From Streptomyces natalensis ATCC 27448 (GTDB lineage Bacteria; Actinomycetota; Actinomycetes; Streptomycetales; Streptomycetaceae), in contig NZ_JRKI01000061.1 in assembly GCF_000935125.1 (NCBI RefSeq), forward strand, positions 682,001 through 746,000: a stretch of 64,000 bases of DNA. The letters run 5' to 3'. The position numbers and the translations under genes are program-made. Positions 17,129 to 26,486 of the stretch are shown one piece after another; position 1 is the first letter of the stretch; each line of letters starts with the position of its first letter. The notes under the pieces are model-generated. The model was not told where the DNA came from. It saw only the letters and a program-made list of their open reading frames with translations, and did no database searches.

Positions 17129-18430
17129 ATGGCCGACGAGATGGCCGACGAGCGGCTCACGCAGGCACTCCGGGAACTCGCCGCCGAACGCGTCGACCAC
17201 CGTTTCAAGGCGCTCCCCCCGGACGCCGAGGGCCGCACCATCGGCGAACTGGCCGCCGAGCGCCGCAATCTGTTCAGCGGCGGCTTCACCACCCCGGTCC
17301 TGGCGCTGTCCGCCGAGTCGGTCGAGCACAACCTCGCGCTGATGGAGACCTACGCCGACCGGCACCACCTCGCCTTCGCCCCGCACGGCAAGACCTGCAT
17401 GGCCCCGCAGCTCTTCGCCCGCCAACTGGAGTACGGCGCCTGGGGCATCACCGCAGCCGTCCCCCATCAGGCGCGCGTCTACCGCCGTTACGGAATCCAG
17501 CGGATCTTCCTGGCCAATCAGCTGGTGGACGCGGCCGCGCTGCGCTGGCTCGCCGCCGAACTGGCCGCCGACCCCGGCTTCCGCTTCGTCTGTTACGTCG
17601 ACTCGCTGCGCGGCATCGAGCTGATGGACGCCGCGCTGCGGCAGGCCGGGGCCACCCGCCCGGTGGACGTGGTCATCGAGCTGGGCGCCGGTGAAGGGGC
17701 CCGTACCGGCGTGCGCAGCGAGACCGAATGCCTCGAACTGGCCGATGCCATCGCGGGCGTGGACACCCTGCGCCTGGTCGGCGTGGCCGGTTACGAGGGC
17801 GAGGTGCCCGAGGCGAGCTACGAGCGGGTGGCCGCCTGGCTGCGCCGGCTGGTCGCGCTGGCCGTGGAGTTCGACAAGGCGGGACGGTTCGCCGACCTCG
17901 ACCAGATCATCGTCAGCGCGGGCGGCAGCGCCTGGTTCGACACCGTCGCCGAGGTCTTCGCGGAGATCCCGGAGCTGTCCGCGCCGGTCCTCAAGCTGCT
18001 GCGCTCGGGCGCGTACGTCTCGCACGACAACGGCCACTACCGCCGCCTGACCCCCTTCAACCGCGTCCCGGAAGAGGGCGCCCTGCACCCCGCCTTCCGC
18101 CTCTGGGCGCAGGTGGTCTCGCGGCCCACCCCGCAGCAGGCGTTCCTCAACGCGGGCAAGCGGGATGCGGCCTACGACCTCGATCTGCCGCAGGCCCAGG
18201 TCGTACGGTCCGGCCGGGACGGCAGCGAGCGGCGCGCGGACGGGGTGACGGTCACGGGCCTGTCCGACCAGCACGCCTGGCTGGCGACCGAGCACGCCGG
18301 CGATGTGGAGGTCGGCGACTGGGTCGGCCTGGGCCTGTCCCACCCGTGCACCTCCTTCGACAAGTGGCAGCTGATCCCGCTGGTCGAGGCGGACGGCACG
18401 GTCACCGACTACATCCGCACCTTCTTCTAG
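17129..18430 (+). CDS. DTA-fold PLP-dependent amino-acid deaminase (D-serine/D-threonine type)
   Basis: A 433-residue protein of the alanine-racemase-like N-domain plus D-threonine-aldolase C-domain class. The PLP-lysine region is AFAPHGKTCMAP, with the barrel motifs VVIELGAGEGARTGV and LLRSGAYVSHDNG following. The C-terminal metal site is HAWLATEH with HPCTSFDKW. Proteins of this type act as D-serine dehydratases or D-threonine aldolases. Start is the ATG at 17129 after GAGGAGAACCCC; an earlier in-frame ATG would add a Pro/Arg tail. It probably deaminates free D-amino acids released by the downstream D-aminoacylase. Confidence 0.82.
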   Translation: MADEMADERLTQALRELAAERVDHRFKALPPDAEGRTIGELAAERRNLFSGGFTTPVLALSAESVEHNLALMETYADRHHLAFAPHGKTCMAPQLFARQLEYGAWGITAAVPHQARVYRRYGIQRIFLANQLVDAAALRWLAAELAADPGFRFVCYVDSLRGIELMDAALRQAGATRPVDVVIELGAGEGARTGVRSETECLELADAIAGVDTLRLVGVAGYEGEVPEASYERVAAWLRRLVALAVEFDKAGRFADLDQIIVSAGGSAWFDTVAEVFAEIPELSAPVLKLLRSGAYVSHDNGHYRRLTPFNRVPEEGALHPAFRLWAQVVSRPTPQQAFLNAGKRDAAYDLDLPQAQVVRSGRDGSERRADGVTVTGLSDQHAWLATEHAGDVEVGDWVGLGLSHPCTSFDKWQLIPLVEADGTVTDYIRTFF

Positions 18431-18567
18431 GGCCTTCAGTTAGGGCCTTCAGTGCCTTTCCGACCCTGACCCACCGGACAGGCCCTGGCCGCACCGTGTT
18501 CCCGCCGCGGCCTCGGCCGGCCGCACGTTCCTCCAGCCGCCTTCCGTAGCCGCGAGAAAGGCCCCCC

Positions 18568-20181
18568 ATGGACACCGTGTTCCGCGACGTCCGCGTCATC
18601 GACGGGTCCGGCGGGCCGTCCTACCGCGCGGATGTCGCCCTGGCCGGCGGCCGGATCGCCGGGATCGTGCGGGAGGCGGACGGCACCCGGCGCCCGTCCG
18701 CCGCGCGCATGCTGGACGCGGACGGGCTGGCCCTCTCCCCCGGCTTCATCGATATGCACGCCCACAGCGACCTCGCCCTGCTGCGCGACCCGGCGCACGA
18801 GGCGAAGGCCGCCCAGGGCGTCACCCTCGAAGTCCTCGGCCAGGACGGCCTGTCGTACGCGCCGGTCGACGACCGCACCCTGGCCGAGGTCCGCACCCAG
18901 ATCGCCGGCTGGAACGGACCTGCGGACAGCGGCGTCGGCTGGCGCACGGTCGGCGCGTACCTCGACCGCCTCGACCACGGCTTCGACGGCCACGGCATCG
19001 CCGTCAACGCGGCCTGTCTGATTCCCCAGGGCACCGTCCGGATGCTCGCCATGGGCTGGGACGACCGCGAGGCCACCCCCGACGAGCTGGCCCGGATGCG
19101 GCGGCTCGTCGCCGAGGGCATGGAACAGGGCGCCGTCGGCCTCTCCTCCGGCCTGACCTACACCCCCGGCATGTACGCGTCCGATGCCGAACTGACCGAA
19201 CTGTGCCGGGTGGTGGCCCGCTACGACGGCTACTACTGTCCGCACCACCGCTCCTACGGGGCGGGCGCCCTGACGGCGTACGAGGAGATGATCACGCTCA
19301 CCCGCGCGGCCGGCTGCGCCCTCCATCTCGCCCACGCCACCATGAACTTCGGCGTCAACAAGGGCCGCGCCCCCGAGCTGCTGGCCCTCCTGGACCGGGC
19401 CCTCGACGACGGCGCCGACATCTCGCTCGACACGTATCCGTACACCCCGGGATGCACCACCCTGGTGGCGATGCTGCCCAGTTGGGCGAGCGAGGGCGGC
19501 CCGGAGGCGACCCTGGCCCGCCTCCGCAACGATGCGACGGCCGACCGCATCCGGCACGTCATGGAGGTCGAGGGCGCCGACGGCTGCCACGGCGTGCCGA
19601 TCGCCTGGGACACCGTCGAGATCTCGGGGGTGAGCGACCCCCGACTCGCCGGCCACGTGGGTAGGACCCTCGCCCGCAGCGCCGCCGAACACGGCGAGGA
19701 GCCCTGGGCCACCGCCCGCCGCCTCCTGATCGACGACCGCCTCGGCTCGACGATCCTCCACCACGTCGGCCACGAGGAGAACGTCCGCCGGATCATGCGC
19801 CACCGGGTCCACACCGGCGGCAGCGACGGCATCCTCCAGGGCGCCAAGCCGCACCCGCGCGCGTACGGCACCTTTCCCGAGTATCTCGGCACCTACGTCC
19901 GCGATCTGGGCGTGCTGTCCCTGGAGGAGTGCATCGCGCACCTGACCTCCCGCCCCGCCGCCCGCCTCCGCCTCCCCGACCGCGGCCTGGTCCGCGAAGG
20001 CCACCGCGCCGACCTGGTCCTCTTCGACCCGGCCACGGTCGCGGCCGGCGCCACGTTCCAGGCGCCGCGCACCCTGCCCACCGGCATTCCGCATGTCCTG
20101 ATCGACGGCCGCTTCGTGATCGAGGACGGGCGACGGACGGACGTCCTGGCGGGGCGGGCGGTGCGGCGGACGGGCGCCTAG
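18568..20181 (+). CDS. N-acyl-D-amino-acid deacylase (D-aminoacylase)
   Basis: A 537-residue amidohydrolase-superfamily enzyme. The metal-binding motif is SPGFIDMHAHSD (residues about 58-68). HHRSYG, HLAHATMNFG and GGSDGILQGAKPHPRAYGTFPEYLG are typical of D-aminoacylases. It should release free D-amino acids from N-acyl forms. The gene begins 137 bases after the deaminase stop on the same strand and together they form a D-amino-acid scavenging pair. The ATG has GAAAGG upstream. Confidence 0.9.
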   Translation: MDTVFRDVRVIDGSGGPSYRADVALAGGRIAGIVREADGTRRPSAARMLDADGLALSPGFIDMHAHSDLALLRDPAHEAKAAQGVTLEVLGQDGLSYAPVDDRTLAEVRTQIAGWNGPADSGVGWRTVGAYLDRLDHGFDGHGIAVNAACLIPQGTVRMLAMGWDDREATPDELARMRRLVAEGMEQGAVGLSSGLTYTPGMYASDAELTELCRVVARYDGYYCPHHRSYGAGALTAYEEMITLTRAAGCALHLAHATMNFGVNKGRAPELLALLDRALDDGADISLDTYPYTPGCTTLVAMLPSWASEGGPEATLARLRNDATADRIRHVMEVEGADGCHGVPIAWDTVEISGVSDPRLAGHVGRTLARSAAEHGEEPWATARRLLIDDRLGSTILHHVGHEENVRRIMRHRVHTGGSDGILQGAKPHPRAYGTFPEYLGTYVRDLGVLSLEECIAHLTSRPAARLRLPDRGLVREGHRADLVLFDPATVAAGATFQAPRTLPTGIPHVLIDGRFVIEDGRRTDVLAGRAVRRTGA

Positions 20182-20206
20182 TACGAGCGCGTAGTACGAG
20201 CCCCTA

Positions 20207-22351
20207 TTAGTGGGGGAACGTCCCGTCCCAGGTGACAGACCCCCCGTAGTCATCGGGCGGCTCGGGGTCGGCGCGCTGCGCGGGCGGGGCCTGGGGTGCC
20301 GCCGAGAGGCGCCCCCGGACCACGTCCCGCACGGCGGCCAGCACCAGTTCCCCCAGTTCCTGCTCGTTGTTGGTGAGCGAGGCGCCGAGGGCGGCGGCCC
20401 GCTCCTCGCGTTCGGTGGTGCGGCGGATGGTGAAGAACACGGCCGGACCGGTGTAGCTCCCGTCCTCCTTGAGCTGTTCCAGCATCCGGAAGCCCTCGGC
20501 GTGCCGCGACCCCCGGCTGATATCGGAGATCAGCAGGTCGGGAGTGCTGCGGCGGAGCTCCTGGACGGCCTCGGGGGTCCCGGACACATGCGTCACTCTC
20601 ACCCCAAGGCCCTCCAGGACCTCGCGCACCACGGCCTTGCGCTCCGGCTGGTCGTCGACCCAGAGCACGTGGGCCGGGACGGGCCGGTACGGGGCCGGTG
20701 GCTGCGGGGCGGGGGACGGGACGGGGTACGAACCCGGGACGGGGTACGAACCCTGCGGCTGGGGGGCGGACTGCTGCGGCATGGGCTGCGGCGCAGGCGC
20801 AGCGCCGTACCCGCCGGTCCCCAGGGGCGGTTCGTTCCCCTGCCAGGCCAGCGGCGGCCCGAACCCGGTGGCGTAGCCGTCCCTGCGTGCCCCCGGCAGC
20901 TCCCGCCAGACCGGGGCCCACTCCTGGGACATCCGGGTCGGCTCACCACCGGCGCCCAGCGGGCCCTCGCGCAGCCGCAGCAACAGCCGCTCGGCGTCCG
21001 GAAGGGCGGTCAGCTCGTCGACCAGCGAGGTGAAGGCAGGGTTGGCCACCAGGCCCGGGAAGTCGCTGGGCAGTTGGCGTTCCAGCGCGGTCAGCACCGC
21101 CTCGCCGGAACCGATGCGCGCGTCCGGCGGCAGCAGGTCGTACGGCGCGAGGAACTCCCGTACGGACACGAGCTGCGCCTCGGTCAGCCCGCCCCCGGCC
21201 GCCAGCAGCATCCGCCGCACCGCGCGGTACGTCCGGAACTCCGCCACCACATCGCCGTCCACGGTGCCGGACGGGCCGGTCATCATCCGGTAGAAGTCGG
21301 GGTAGAAGTACTGGAGCAGCAGCGTCCTGATCACCGCGCCGGGACCGAAGTCGCGCCAGACGGGGTTGAGGGTGGCCTCCAGGACGAAGCCGTTCACCAG
21401 GCGCTTGATACGGCGCGGGTTGCGGTCCGAGCGCTGCACCAGCAGGTCCACCAGGGCGTCGTCGAGCAGCGGCTCGATACCGGCGGTGCGGGCGCACCAG
21501 CGGATGTACTCCTTGACGCCATGGTTGTCGGCGGCCGGAATCCGGTAGCTGGTCTGGAAGATCTTTTCCATGAACGCCGAGCCGGCCGGCGACAGATCGC
21601 GCAGCAGCCCGTTCGGCCCCAGCGCCGAGCGGTCGCAGCCGATCATGAACGCCAGCCCGGGCACGTCCAGATAGACCTTCACCGCCTCACAGACCGCGAG
21701 CACGGTCTCCTCCGAGCAGCGGTCCAGGTCGTCGATGAAGACCACCAGGAGCCGGCCGGGCCGGAGTTCGGCGGTCTCGGACCACTCCTTGACGAGGTCG
21801 CCGATGGCGGCGCGCATCTCGTTGCGGGCCTGGGAGTTGACCGAGAGGCTCTTCCACAGCTCGTCGACCAGACCGGCCAGGCCGAGCGGTCCTGCCACCA
21901 CCGTGGTCAGGGCGCGTACCGCCCGCAGCAGTGCCCGCTGCTCGGTGACCCGCCGCAGTCCGCGGCGCAGCACCCGCCGGTCGAAGCGCATCAGGACGGA
22001 TTTGATCAGCCCTTCCAGGGCGTCGGCGCCGGTCGAGGTCCAGGCGTTGTACCAGACCGTCTGCACCTCGGGGGCGTGCGCCAGCTCCGCGTCGACCAGC
22101 CGCATCAGGCTGCTCTTGCCCATGCCCCAGCCGGCGTCGACGGCGAGGGTGAAGGGGGTGGAGACGCGGGAGGCGACCAGCAGTCCGGCCAGCTGGCGGG
22201 CGGCCCGGCCGGCACCGAGGAGGTCCGCGCCGGGCTCGGCGACCGGTTCGTCGTTGAGCAGCGCGAAGAGGCCGTGCGGTGCGGACCGCGCGGACGCGGG
22301 CGAGGTTAAGCCGGGCGTGGCGGGCGGGGGCAGCGGCGCCGAGGTGGGCAT
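20207..22351 (-). CDS. KAP-family P-loop NTPase fused to a response-regulator receiver domain
   Basis: A 714-residue fusion. A KAP NTPase domain has Walker A GWGMGKSS (about 74-81) and Walker B LLVVFIDDLD (201-210). A hydrophobic segment (about 145-165) lies between them, where KAP proteins insert membrane helices. Residues about 500-560 are a Pro/Gln/Gly-rich linker with a tandem SYPVP repeat. Residues about 560-680 are a receiver domain with acidic pair DD at 566-567 and probable phosphoacceptor Asp610 in LLISDIS. KAP NTPases include the F-plasmid phage-exclusion protein PifA, but most are uncharacterised. A phosphorylatable receiver on one is uncommon. No histidine kinase lies beside it. 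It converges with the D-aminoacylase gene. Confidence 0.8.
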   Translation of the reverse strand: MPTSAPLPPPATPGLTSPASARSAPHGLFALLNDEPVAEPGADLLGAGRAARQLAGLLVASRVSTPFTLAVDAGWGMGKSSLMRLVDAELAHAPEVQTVWYNAWTSTGADALEGLIKSVLMRFDRRVLRRGLRRVTEQRALLRAVRALTTVVAGPLGLAGLVDELWKSLSVNSQARNEMRAAIGDLVKEWSETAELRPGRLLVVFIDDLDRCSEETVLAVCEAVKVYLDVPGLAFMIGCDRSALGPNGLLRDLSPAGSAFMEKIFQTSYRIPAADNHGVKEYIRWCARTAGIEPLLDDALVDLLVQRSDRNPRRIKRLVNGFVLEATLNPVWRDFGPGAVIRTLLLQYFYPDFYRMMTGPSGTVDGDVVAEFRTYRAVRRMLLAAGGGLTEAQLVSVREFLAPYDLLPPDARIGSGEAVLTALERQLPSDFPGLVANPAFTSLVDELTALPDAERLLLRLREGPLGAGGEPTRMSQEWAPVWRELPGARRDGYATGFGPPLAWQGNEPPLGTGGYGAAPAPQPMPQQSAPQPQGSYPVPGSYPVPSPAPQPPAPYRPVPAHVLWVDDQPERKAVVREVLEGLGVRVTHVSGTPEAVQELRRSTPDLLISDISRGSRHAEGFRMLEQLKEDGSYTGPAVFFTIRRTTEREERAAALGASLTNNEQELGELVLAAVRDVVRGRLSAAPQAPPAQRADPEPPDDYGGSVTWDGTFPH

Positions 22352-22510
22352 GCGCCCGGAGCGTACCGGCGAGGGGTGCCCGCCCGGGGGCCTTCCGCGA
22401 AATCAGCGGCCGGGGAGCGTCACCACGCGTGAGGAACCCCACACCGTCCGCTGATCGACGTGGGGAAAAACACCGGGCGGCCGCCGAAATGCGCCCGTAA
22501 AGTGGCGGAC

Positions 22511-23722
22511 ATGCAGGTGATCCAGTCAACCAAGCTCGCAGGCGTCTGCTACGAAATCCGTGGCCCGGTGCTGGAGGAGGCCATGCGGCTGGAGGCGGCG
22601 GGTCACCGCATCCTCAAGCTCAATACGGGCAATCCGGCGGCGTTCGGCTTCGAGTGCCCGCCCGAGATCCTCGAGGACATCCTCCGTTCGGTCGGCACGG
22701 CGCACGGCTACGGCGACGCCAAGGGGCTGCTCTCCGCCCGCCGCGCGGTGATGCAGCACTACCAGACCAAGGGCATCGAGCTGTCGGTCGACGACATCTA
22801 TCTGGGCAACGGTGTCTCCGAGCTGATCCAGATGTCGATGCAGGCGCTGCTGGACGACGGCGACGAGGTCCTCGTACCGGCCCCGGACTACCCGCTGTGG
22901 ACGGCCTCGGTCTCCCTCTCCGGCGGTACGGCCGTGCACTACCGCTGCGACGAGCAGGCCGACTGGATGCCCGACCTGGCCGATATCGAGCGCAAGGTCA
23001 CCGACCGCACCAAGGCCATCGTCGTCATCAACCCCAACAACCCCACGGGCGCGGTGTACGACGACGAACTGCTGCGCGGAATCGCCGAGATCGCCCGCCG
23101 CCACAACCTGATCGTCTGCGCCGACGAGATCTACGACAAGATCCTCTACGAGGACGCCACCCACACCCCGTTCGCCTCGCTCGCCCCTGACCTGCTGACG
23201 CTGACCTTCAACGGGCTGTCCAAGTCGTACCGCGTCGCGGGCTACCGCAGCGGCTGGATGGCGGTCTGCGGCCCCAAGGCGCACGCCTCCTCGTACATCG
23301 AGGGCCTGACGATCCTGGCCAATATGCGGCTGTGCGCCAATATGCCGGCCCAGCACGCGGTCGCCACCGCGCTCGGCGGACGGCAGTCGATCAACGATCT
23401 GGTGCTGCCCGGCGGCCGGCTGCGCGAGCAGCGCGACACCGCCTACGAGCTGCTCACGCAGATCCCGGGCGTCAGCTGCGTCAAGCCGAGGGGCGCGCTC
23501 TACGCCTTCCCGCGGCTCGACCCCAAGGTCTACAAGATCAAGGACGACCGTCAGATGGTGCTGGACCTGCTACGTGCCGAGAAGATCATGATCGTGCACG
23601 GCACCGGCTTCAACTGGCCGGAGCCGGACCACTTCCGCCTGGTCACCCTGCCCAGCGCGGACGATCTGACGGACGCCGTCACCCGGATCGGCACCTTCCT
23701 CGACGGCTACGGCCAGCACTGA
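22511..23722 (+). CDS. alaA: AlaA-like alanine aminotransferase
   Basis: A 403-residue fold-type I aminotransferase, the same size as E. coli AlaA. Conserved landmarks are LNTGNPAAFGFE, GYGDAKGL, INPNNPTGAVY, ADEIYDKI and the PLP-binding lysine at about residue 238 in NGLSKSYRVAGYRSG. It should transfer amino groups between glutamate and pyruvate. Start is the ATG at 22511, giving MQVIQSTKLAGV, the family's usual beginning. It is divergent from the KAP gene and stands alone. Confidence 0.9.
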   Translation: MQVIQSTKLAGVCYEIRGPVLEEAMRLEAAGHRILKLNTGNPAAFGFECPPEILEDILRSVGTAHGYGDAKGLLSARRAVMQHYQTKGIELSVDDIYLGNGVSELIQMSMQALLDDGDEVLVPAPDYPLWTASVSLSGGTAVHYRCDEQADWMPDLADIERKVTDRTKAIVVINPNNPTGAVYDDELLRGIAEIARRHNLIVCADEIYDKILYEDATHTPFASLAPDLLTLTFNGLSKSYRVAGYRSGWMAVCGPKAHASSYIEGLTILANMRLCANMPAQHAVATALGGRQSINDLVLPGGRLREQRDTAYELLTQIPGVSCVKPRGALYAFPRLDPKVYKIKDDRQMVLDLLRAEKIMIVHGTGFNWPEPDHFRLVTLPSADDLTDAVTRIGTFLDGYGQH

Positions 23723-23807
23723 CGGCCACGGACAGCCCGGCGGCCACGGACTGCGCCGACGGCTACGGACAGCACCGAGGACAACGCCTTCTGTACGGCA
23801 CTCAACT

Positions 23808-23830
23808 TTAGACAGAGTCCAATGTAGGAT
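23808..23830 (+). promoter_or_regulatory. Candidate operator/promoter with near-perfect inverted repeat
   Basis: TTAGAC-AGA-GTCCAA (23808-23822) is an inverted repeat with one mismatch, followed by the -10-like TAGGAT at 23825-23830. The 15-base spacing and TT/AA ends resemble the 7-1-7 boxes of Fur/PerR-family regulators, but no such regulator is in the window. The link is speculative. Confidence 0.4.
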
Positions 23831-23860
23831 GGTCTCCTGACGTTGCCAGGAGGCCATCCC

Positions 23861-24298
23861 ATGTACGAACCGATCCGCACCAAGTCGGTCCACACCATGG
23901 CCGCCGCCCCGGAGCTTCCGCACCGCACCCGCGAGGAGGAGCTGGACAACCGGCTCGCCGGACAGCTCACCGCGCTGCTCACCGTCACCGATGAGCTCCG
24001 CGCACTGGCGGCCCCCGACGACCGCCACGGCCGCAGCGGCCCCGCGCTGGCCGACGCCGCCGACCGCATCGCCGCCCAGGTGGCGCGGCTGAGCGGGCAC
24101 TACCCGCTGCGCGCCGAGCCCAGCGACGGCGGCGACCCGTCCCGGATACCGGCCCTGCGGCAGCGGGCGCACACCCTCGCCGCAAACGCCCTGGCGGTGG
24201 CCACCAGTCGGCACGACACCGCGGTGATGGCGCTGGCGGCCGAGCGGATGACGGCGCACGAAGCAGCCGCGGGCGTGGGGGATCTGGCCACGGCGTAA
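23861..24298 (+). CDS. Conserved Streptomyces hypothetical protein (SCO4983-like)
   Basis: A 145-residue soluble, helix-rich protein with no signal peptide or membrane segment. I believe it belongs to the family named after S. coelicolor SCO4983, a match that agrees with the surrounding gene order but is from memory. Function is unknown. The middle is rich in Leu/Ala with charged residues and could form a helical bundle. The ATG follows a strong CAGGAGG ribosome site. A candidate operator lies about 40 bases upstream and a strong terminator follows. Confidence 0.7.
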   Translation: MYEPIRTKSVHTMAAAPELPHRTREEELDNRLAGQLTALLTVTDELRALAAPDDRHGRSGPALADAADRIAAQVARLSGHYPLRAEPSDGGDPSRIPALRQRAHTLAANALAVATSRHDTAVMALAAERMTAHEAAAGVGDLATA

Positions 24299-24300
24299 TC

Positions 24301-24342
24301 GGTGCGGGGCCCCGCACCCCGATGCGCTGGATGCGGGGCCCC
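24301..24342. terminator. Bidirectional terminator between convergent genes
   Basis: GGGGCCCCGCA (24306-24316) pairs perfectly with TGCGGGGCCCC (24332-24342) across a 15-base loop. The first arm is also part of an 18-bp perfect palindrome (24301-24318), so two alternative foldings exist. It lies between the SCO4983-like gene and pckG. Confidence 0.75.
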
Positions 24343-24368
24343 GGACGGTCCTTCGGGCGTAACGGCCG

Positions 24369-26249
24369 CTAGCCCAGCCGCTGCACCAGCGCCCGGTACT
24401 GGTCCCACAGTTCCTTCGGCGTGTGGTCACCGAAGGTGTTGAGGTGCTCGGGGATCAGCGCCGCCTCCTCGCGCCAGACGTCCTTGTCGACGGTGAGCAG
24501 GAAGTCCAGGTCCGCGTCGTCGAGACCGAGACCCTCGGTGTGCAGGGCGCCCTTGGCGGGCAGCACGCCGATGGGCGTCTCGACACCCTCGGCCTTGCCC
24601 TCCAACCGCTCCACGATCCACTTGAGCACCCGGCTGTTCTCGCCGAAGCCCGGCCAGACGAAGCGGCCCTTGGCGTCCTTGCGGAACCAGTTGACGTAGT
24701 AGATCTTCGGCAGCTTGGACCGGTCCCCCTTGGCTTCCGCGGCCGCACCGACCTTGATCCAGTGCCCCATGTAGTCGCCCATGTTGTAGCCGCAGAACGG
24801 CAGCATGGCGAAGGGGTCGCGGCGCAGTTCGCCGACCTTGCCCTCGGCCGCGGCGGTCTTCTCGGACGCCACGTTCGCGCCGAGGAAGACACCGTGGTTC
24901 CAGTCGAAGGACTCGGTCACCAGCGGTACGGCGCTGGCGCGGCGGCCGCCGAAGAGGATCGCCGAGATCGGCACGCCCCTGGGGTCCTCCCACTCGGGCG
25001 CGATGGTGGGGCACTGGGCGGCCGGGACGGTGAAGCGGGCGTTGGGGTGCGCGGCCGGGACGCCCGTCTCGGGGGTCCAGTCGTTGCCCTTCCAGTCCGT
25101 GAGGTGGGCCGGAGTCTCCTCCGTCATGCCCTCCCACCACACATCGCCGTCGTCGGTCAGCGCGACATTGGTGAAGACGGAGTTGCCCCACAGGGTCTTC
25201 ATGGCGTTGGCGTTGGTGTGCTCACCGGTGCCGGGCGCAACCCCGAAGAAGCCCGCCTCGGGGTTGATCGCGTAGAGCCGGCCGTCCTCGCCGAAGCGCA
25301 TCCAGGCGATGTCGTCGCCGATGGTCTCGACGGTCCAGCCCGGGACGGTCGGTTCCAGCATGGCCAGGTTGGTCTTGCCGCAGGCGGACGGGAACGCGGC
25401 AGCGACGTACTTGGACTCACCGCTGGGCGGCGTCAGCTTGAGGATCAGCATGTGCTCGGCGAGCCAGCCCTCGTCCCGCGCCATGACGGAGGCGATGCGC
25501 AGCGCGTAACACTTCTTGCCGAGCAGGGCGTTGCCGCCGTAGCCGGAGCCGTAGGACCAGATCTCGCGGTCCTCGGGGAAGTGCGAGATGTACTTCGTGG
25601 AGTTGCAGGGCCACGGGACGTCGGCCTCGCCCGGGGCCAGCGGGGCGCCGAGGGTGTGGACGGCCTTGACGAAGAAGCCGTCCTCGCCGAGCTCGTCCAG
25701 CACGGGCTGCCCCATGCGGGTCATGGTGCGCATCGAGACCGCGACATAGGCGGAGTCGGTGATCTCCACGCCGATGGCGGAGAGGTCGGAGCCCAGCGGG
25801 CCCATGCAGAACGGGACGACGTACATCGTCCGGCCCTTCATCGCGCCGCGGAAGATGCCGCCCTCCCCGTTCGCGCCGGTGAAGATCTTCCGCATCTCCG
25901 CCGGGGCCTTCCAGTGGTTGGTCGGCCCGGCGTCCTCCTCCCTCCGGGAGCAGATGAAGGTGCGGTCCTCGACCCGGGCCACGTCCGAGAGGTCGGAGGC
26001 GGCGTAGTACGAGTTGGGGCGCTTGATCGGGTCGAGCTTCTTGAACGTGCCCTTGTCGACGAGCTCTTCGCACAGCCGCTCGTACTCCGCCTCCGAGCCG
26101 TCACACCAGACGACCCGGTCGGGCTGGGTGAGCGCTGCGATCTCGTCGACCCAGGAGATCAGGTCCTGGTGACGGGTCGGGAGGGGGTCCCCTCCTCCGC
26201 TGGGCAGGTCGGAGTGCTGGGGGGAGGGAGCCGCGTTGTCGCGCGCCAC
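24369..26249 (-). CDS. pckG: Phosphoenolpyruvate carboxykinase (GTP)
   Basis: A 626-residue GTP-dependent PEP carboxykinase, the usual length. Key motifs are FPSACGKTNLAM (phosphate-binding loop with the reactive Cys, about residues 270-285), the PEPCK-specific ETIGDDIAWM and FGGRRASAVPLV, and NWFRKDAKGRFVWPGFGEN near the C-terminus. It converts oxaloacetate and GTP to PEP, CO2 and GDP at the start of gluconeogenesis. Start is taken as the GTG at 26249, which has AGGAG upstream. PEP is also the precursor of the phosphonate pathway 18 kb away. Confidence 0.96.
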   Translation of the reverse strand: MARDNAAPSPQHSDLPSGGGDPLPTRHQDLISWVDEIAALTQPDRVVWCDGSEAEYERLCEELVDKGTFKKLDPIKRPNSYYAASDLSDVARVEDRTFICSRREEDAGPTNHWKAPAEMRKIFTGANGEGGIFRGAMKGRTMYVVPFCMGPLGSDLSAIGVEITDSAYVAVSMRTMTRMGQPVLDELGEDGFFVKAVHTLGAPLAPGEADVPWPCNSTKYISHFPEDREIWSYGSGYGGNALLGKKCYALRIASVMARDEGWLAEHMLILKLTPPSGESKYVAAAFPSACGKTNLAMLEPTVPGWTVETIGDDIAWMRFGEDGRLYAINPEAGFFGVAPGTGEHTNANAMKTLWGNSVFTNVALTDDGDVWWEGMTEETPAHLTDWKGNDWTPETGVPAAHPNARFTVPAAQCPTIAPEWEDPRGVPISAILFGGRRASAVPLVTESFDWNHGVFLGANVASEKTAAAEGKVGELRRDPFAMLPFCGYNMGDYMGHWIKVGAAAEAKGDRSKLPKIYYVNWFRKDAKGRFVWPGFGENSRVLKWIVERLEGKAEGVETPIGVLPAKGALHTEGLGLDDADLDFLLTVDKDVWREEAALIPEHLNTFGDHTPKELWDQYRALVQRLG

Positions 26250-26486
26250 GATCGCTCCTAGATGAGGGTGGGGTCGGATCCCGCCCCGTCTGCCGGGTTG
26301 CGCCGGTATGCCGGGAGAATCCGCCGTGTTGGGGTTCTCTGCTGTTGTCTGCCCCTTGGGGGCCGCGACCCGGATGCTTCGTGACCGCTCATCCGGTGCC
26401 GACCGCACTCATTTGATCATCCGACCCTCGCACAGATCTGTCCAGAGGGCATTTTCGTGACCGTCGCCACTTCTCGACAGAGGGGT

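Noticed and set aside
24369..26408. Longer N-terminus for PEP carboxykinase from an upstream ATG
   Set aside because: The extra 53 residues are low-complexity and the GTG at 26249 has a proper AGGAG site and yields the normal length.
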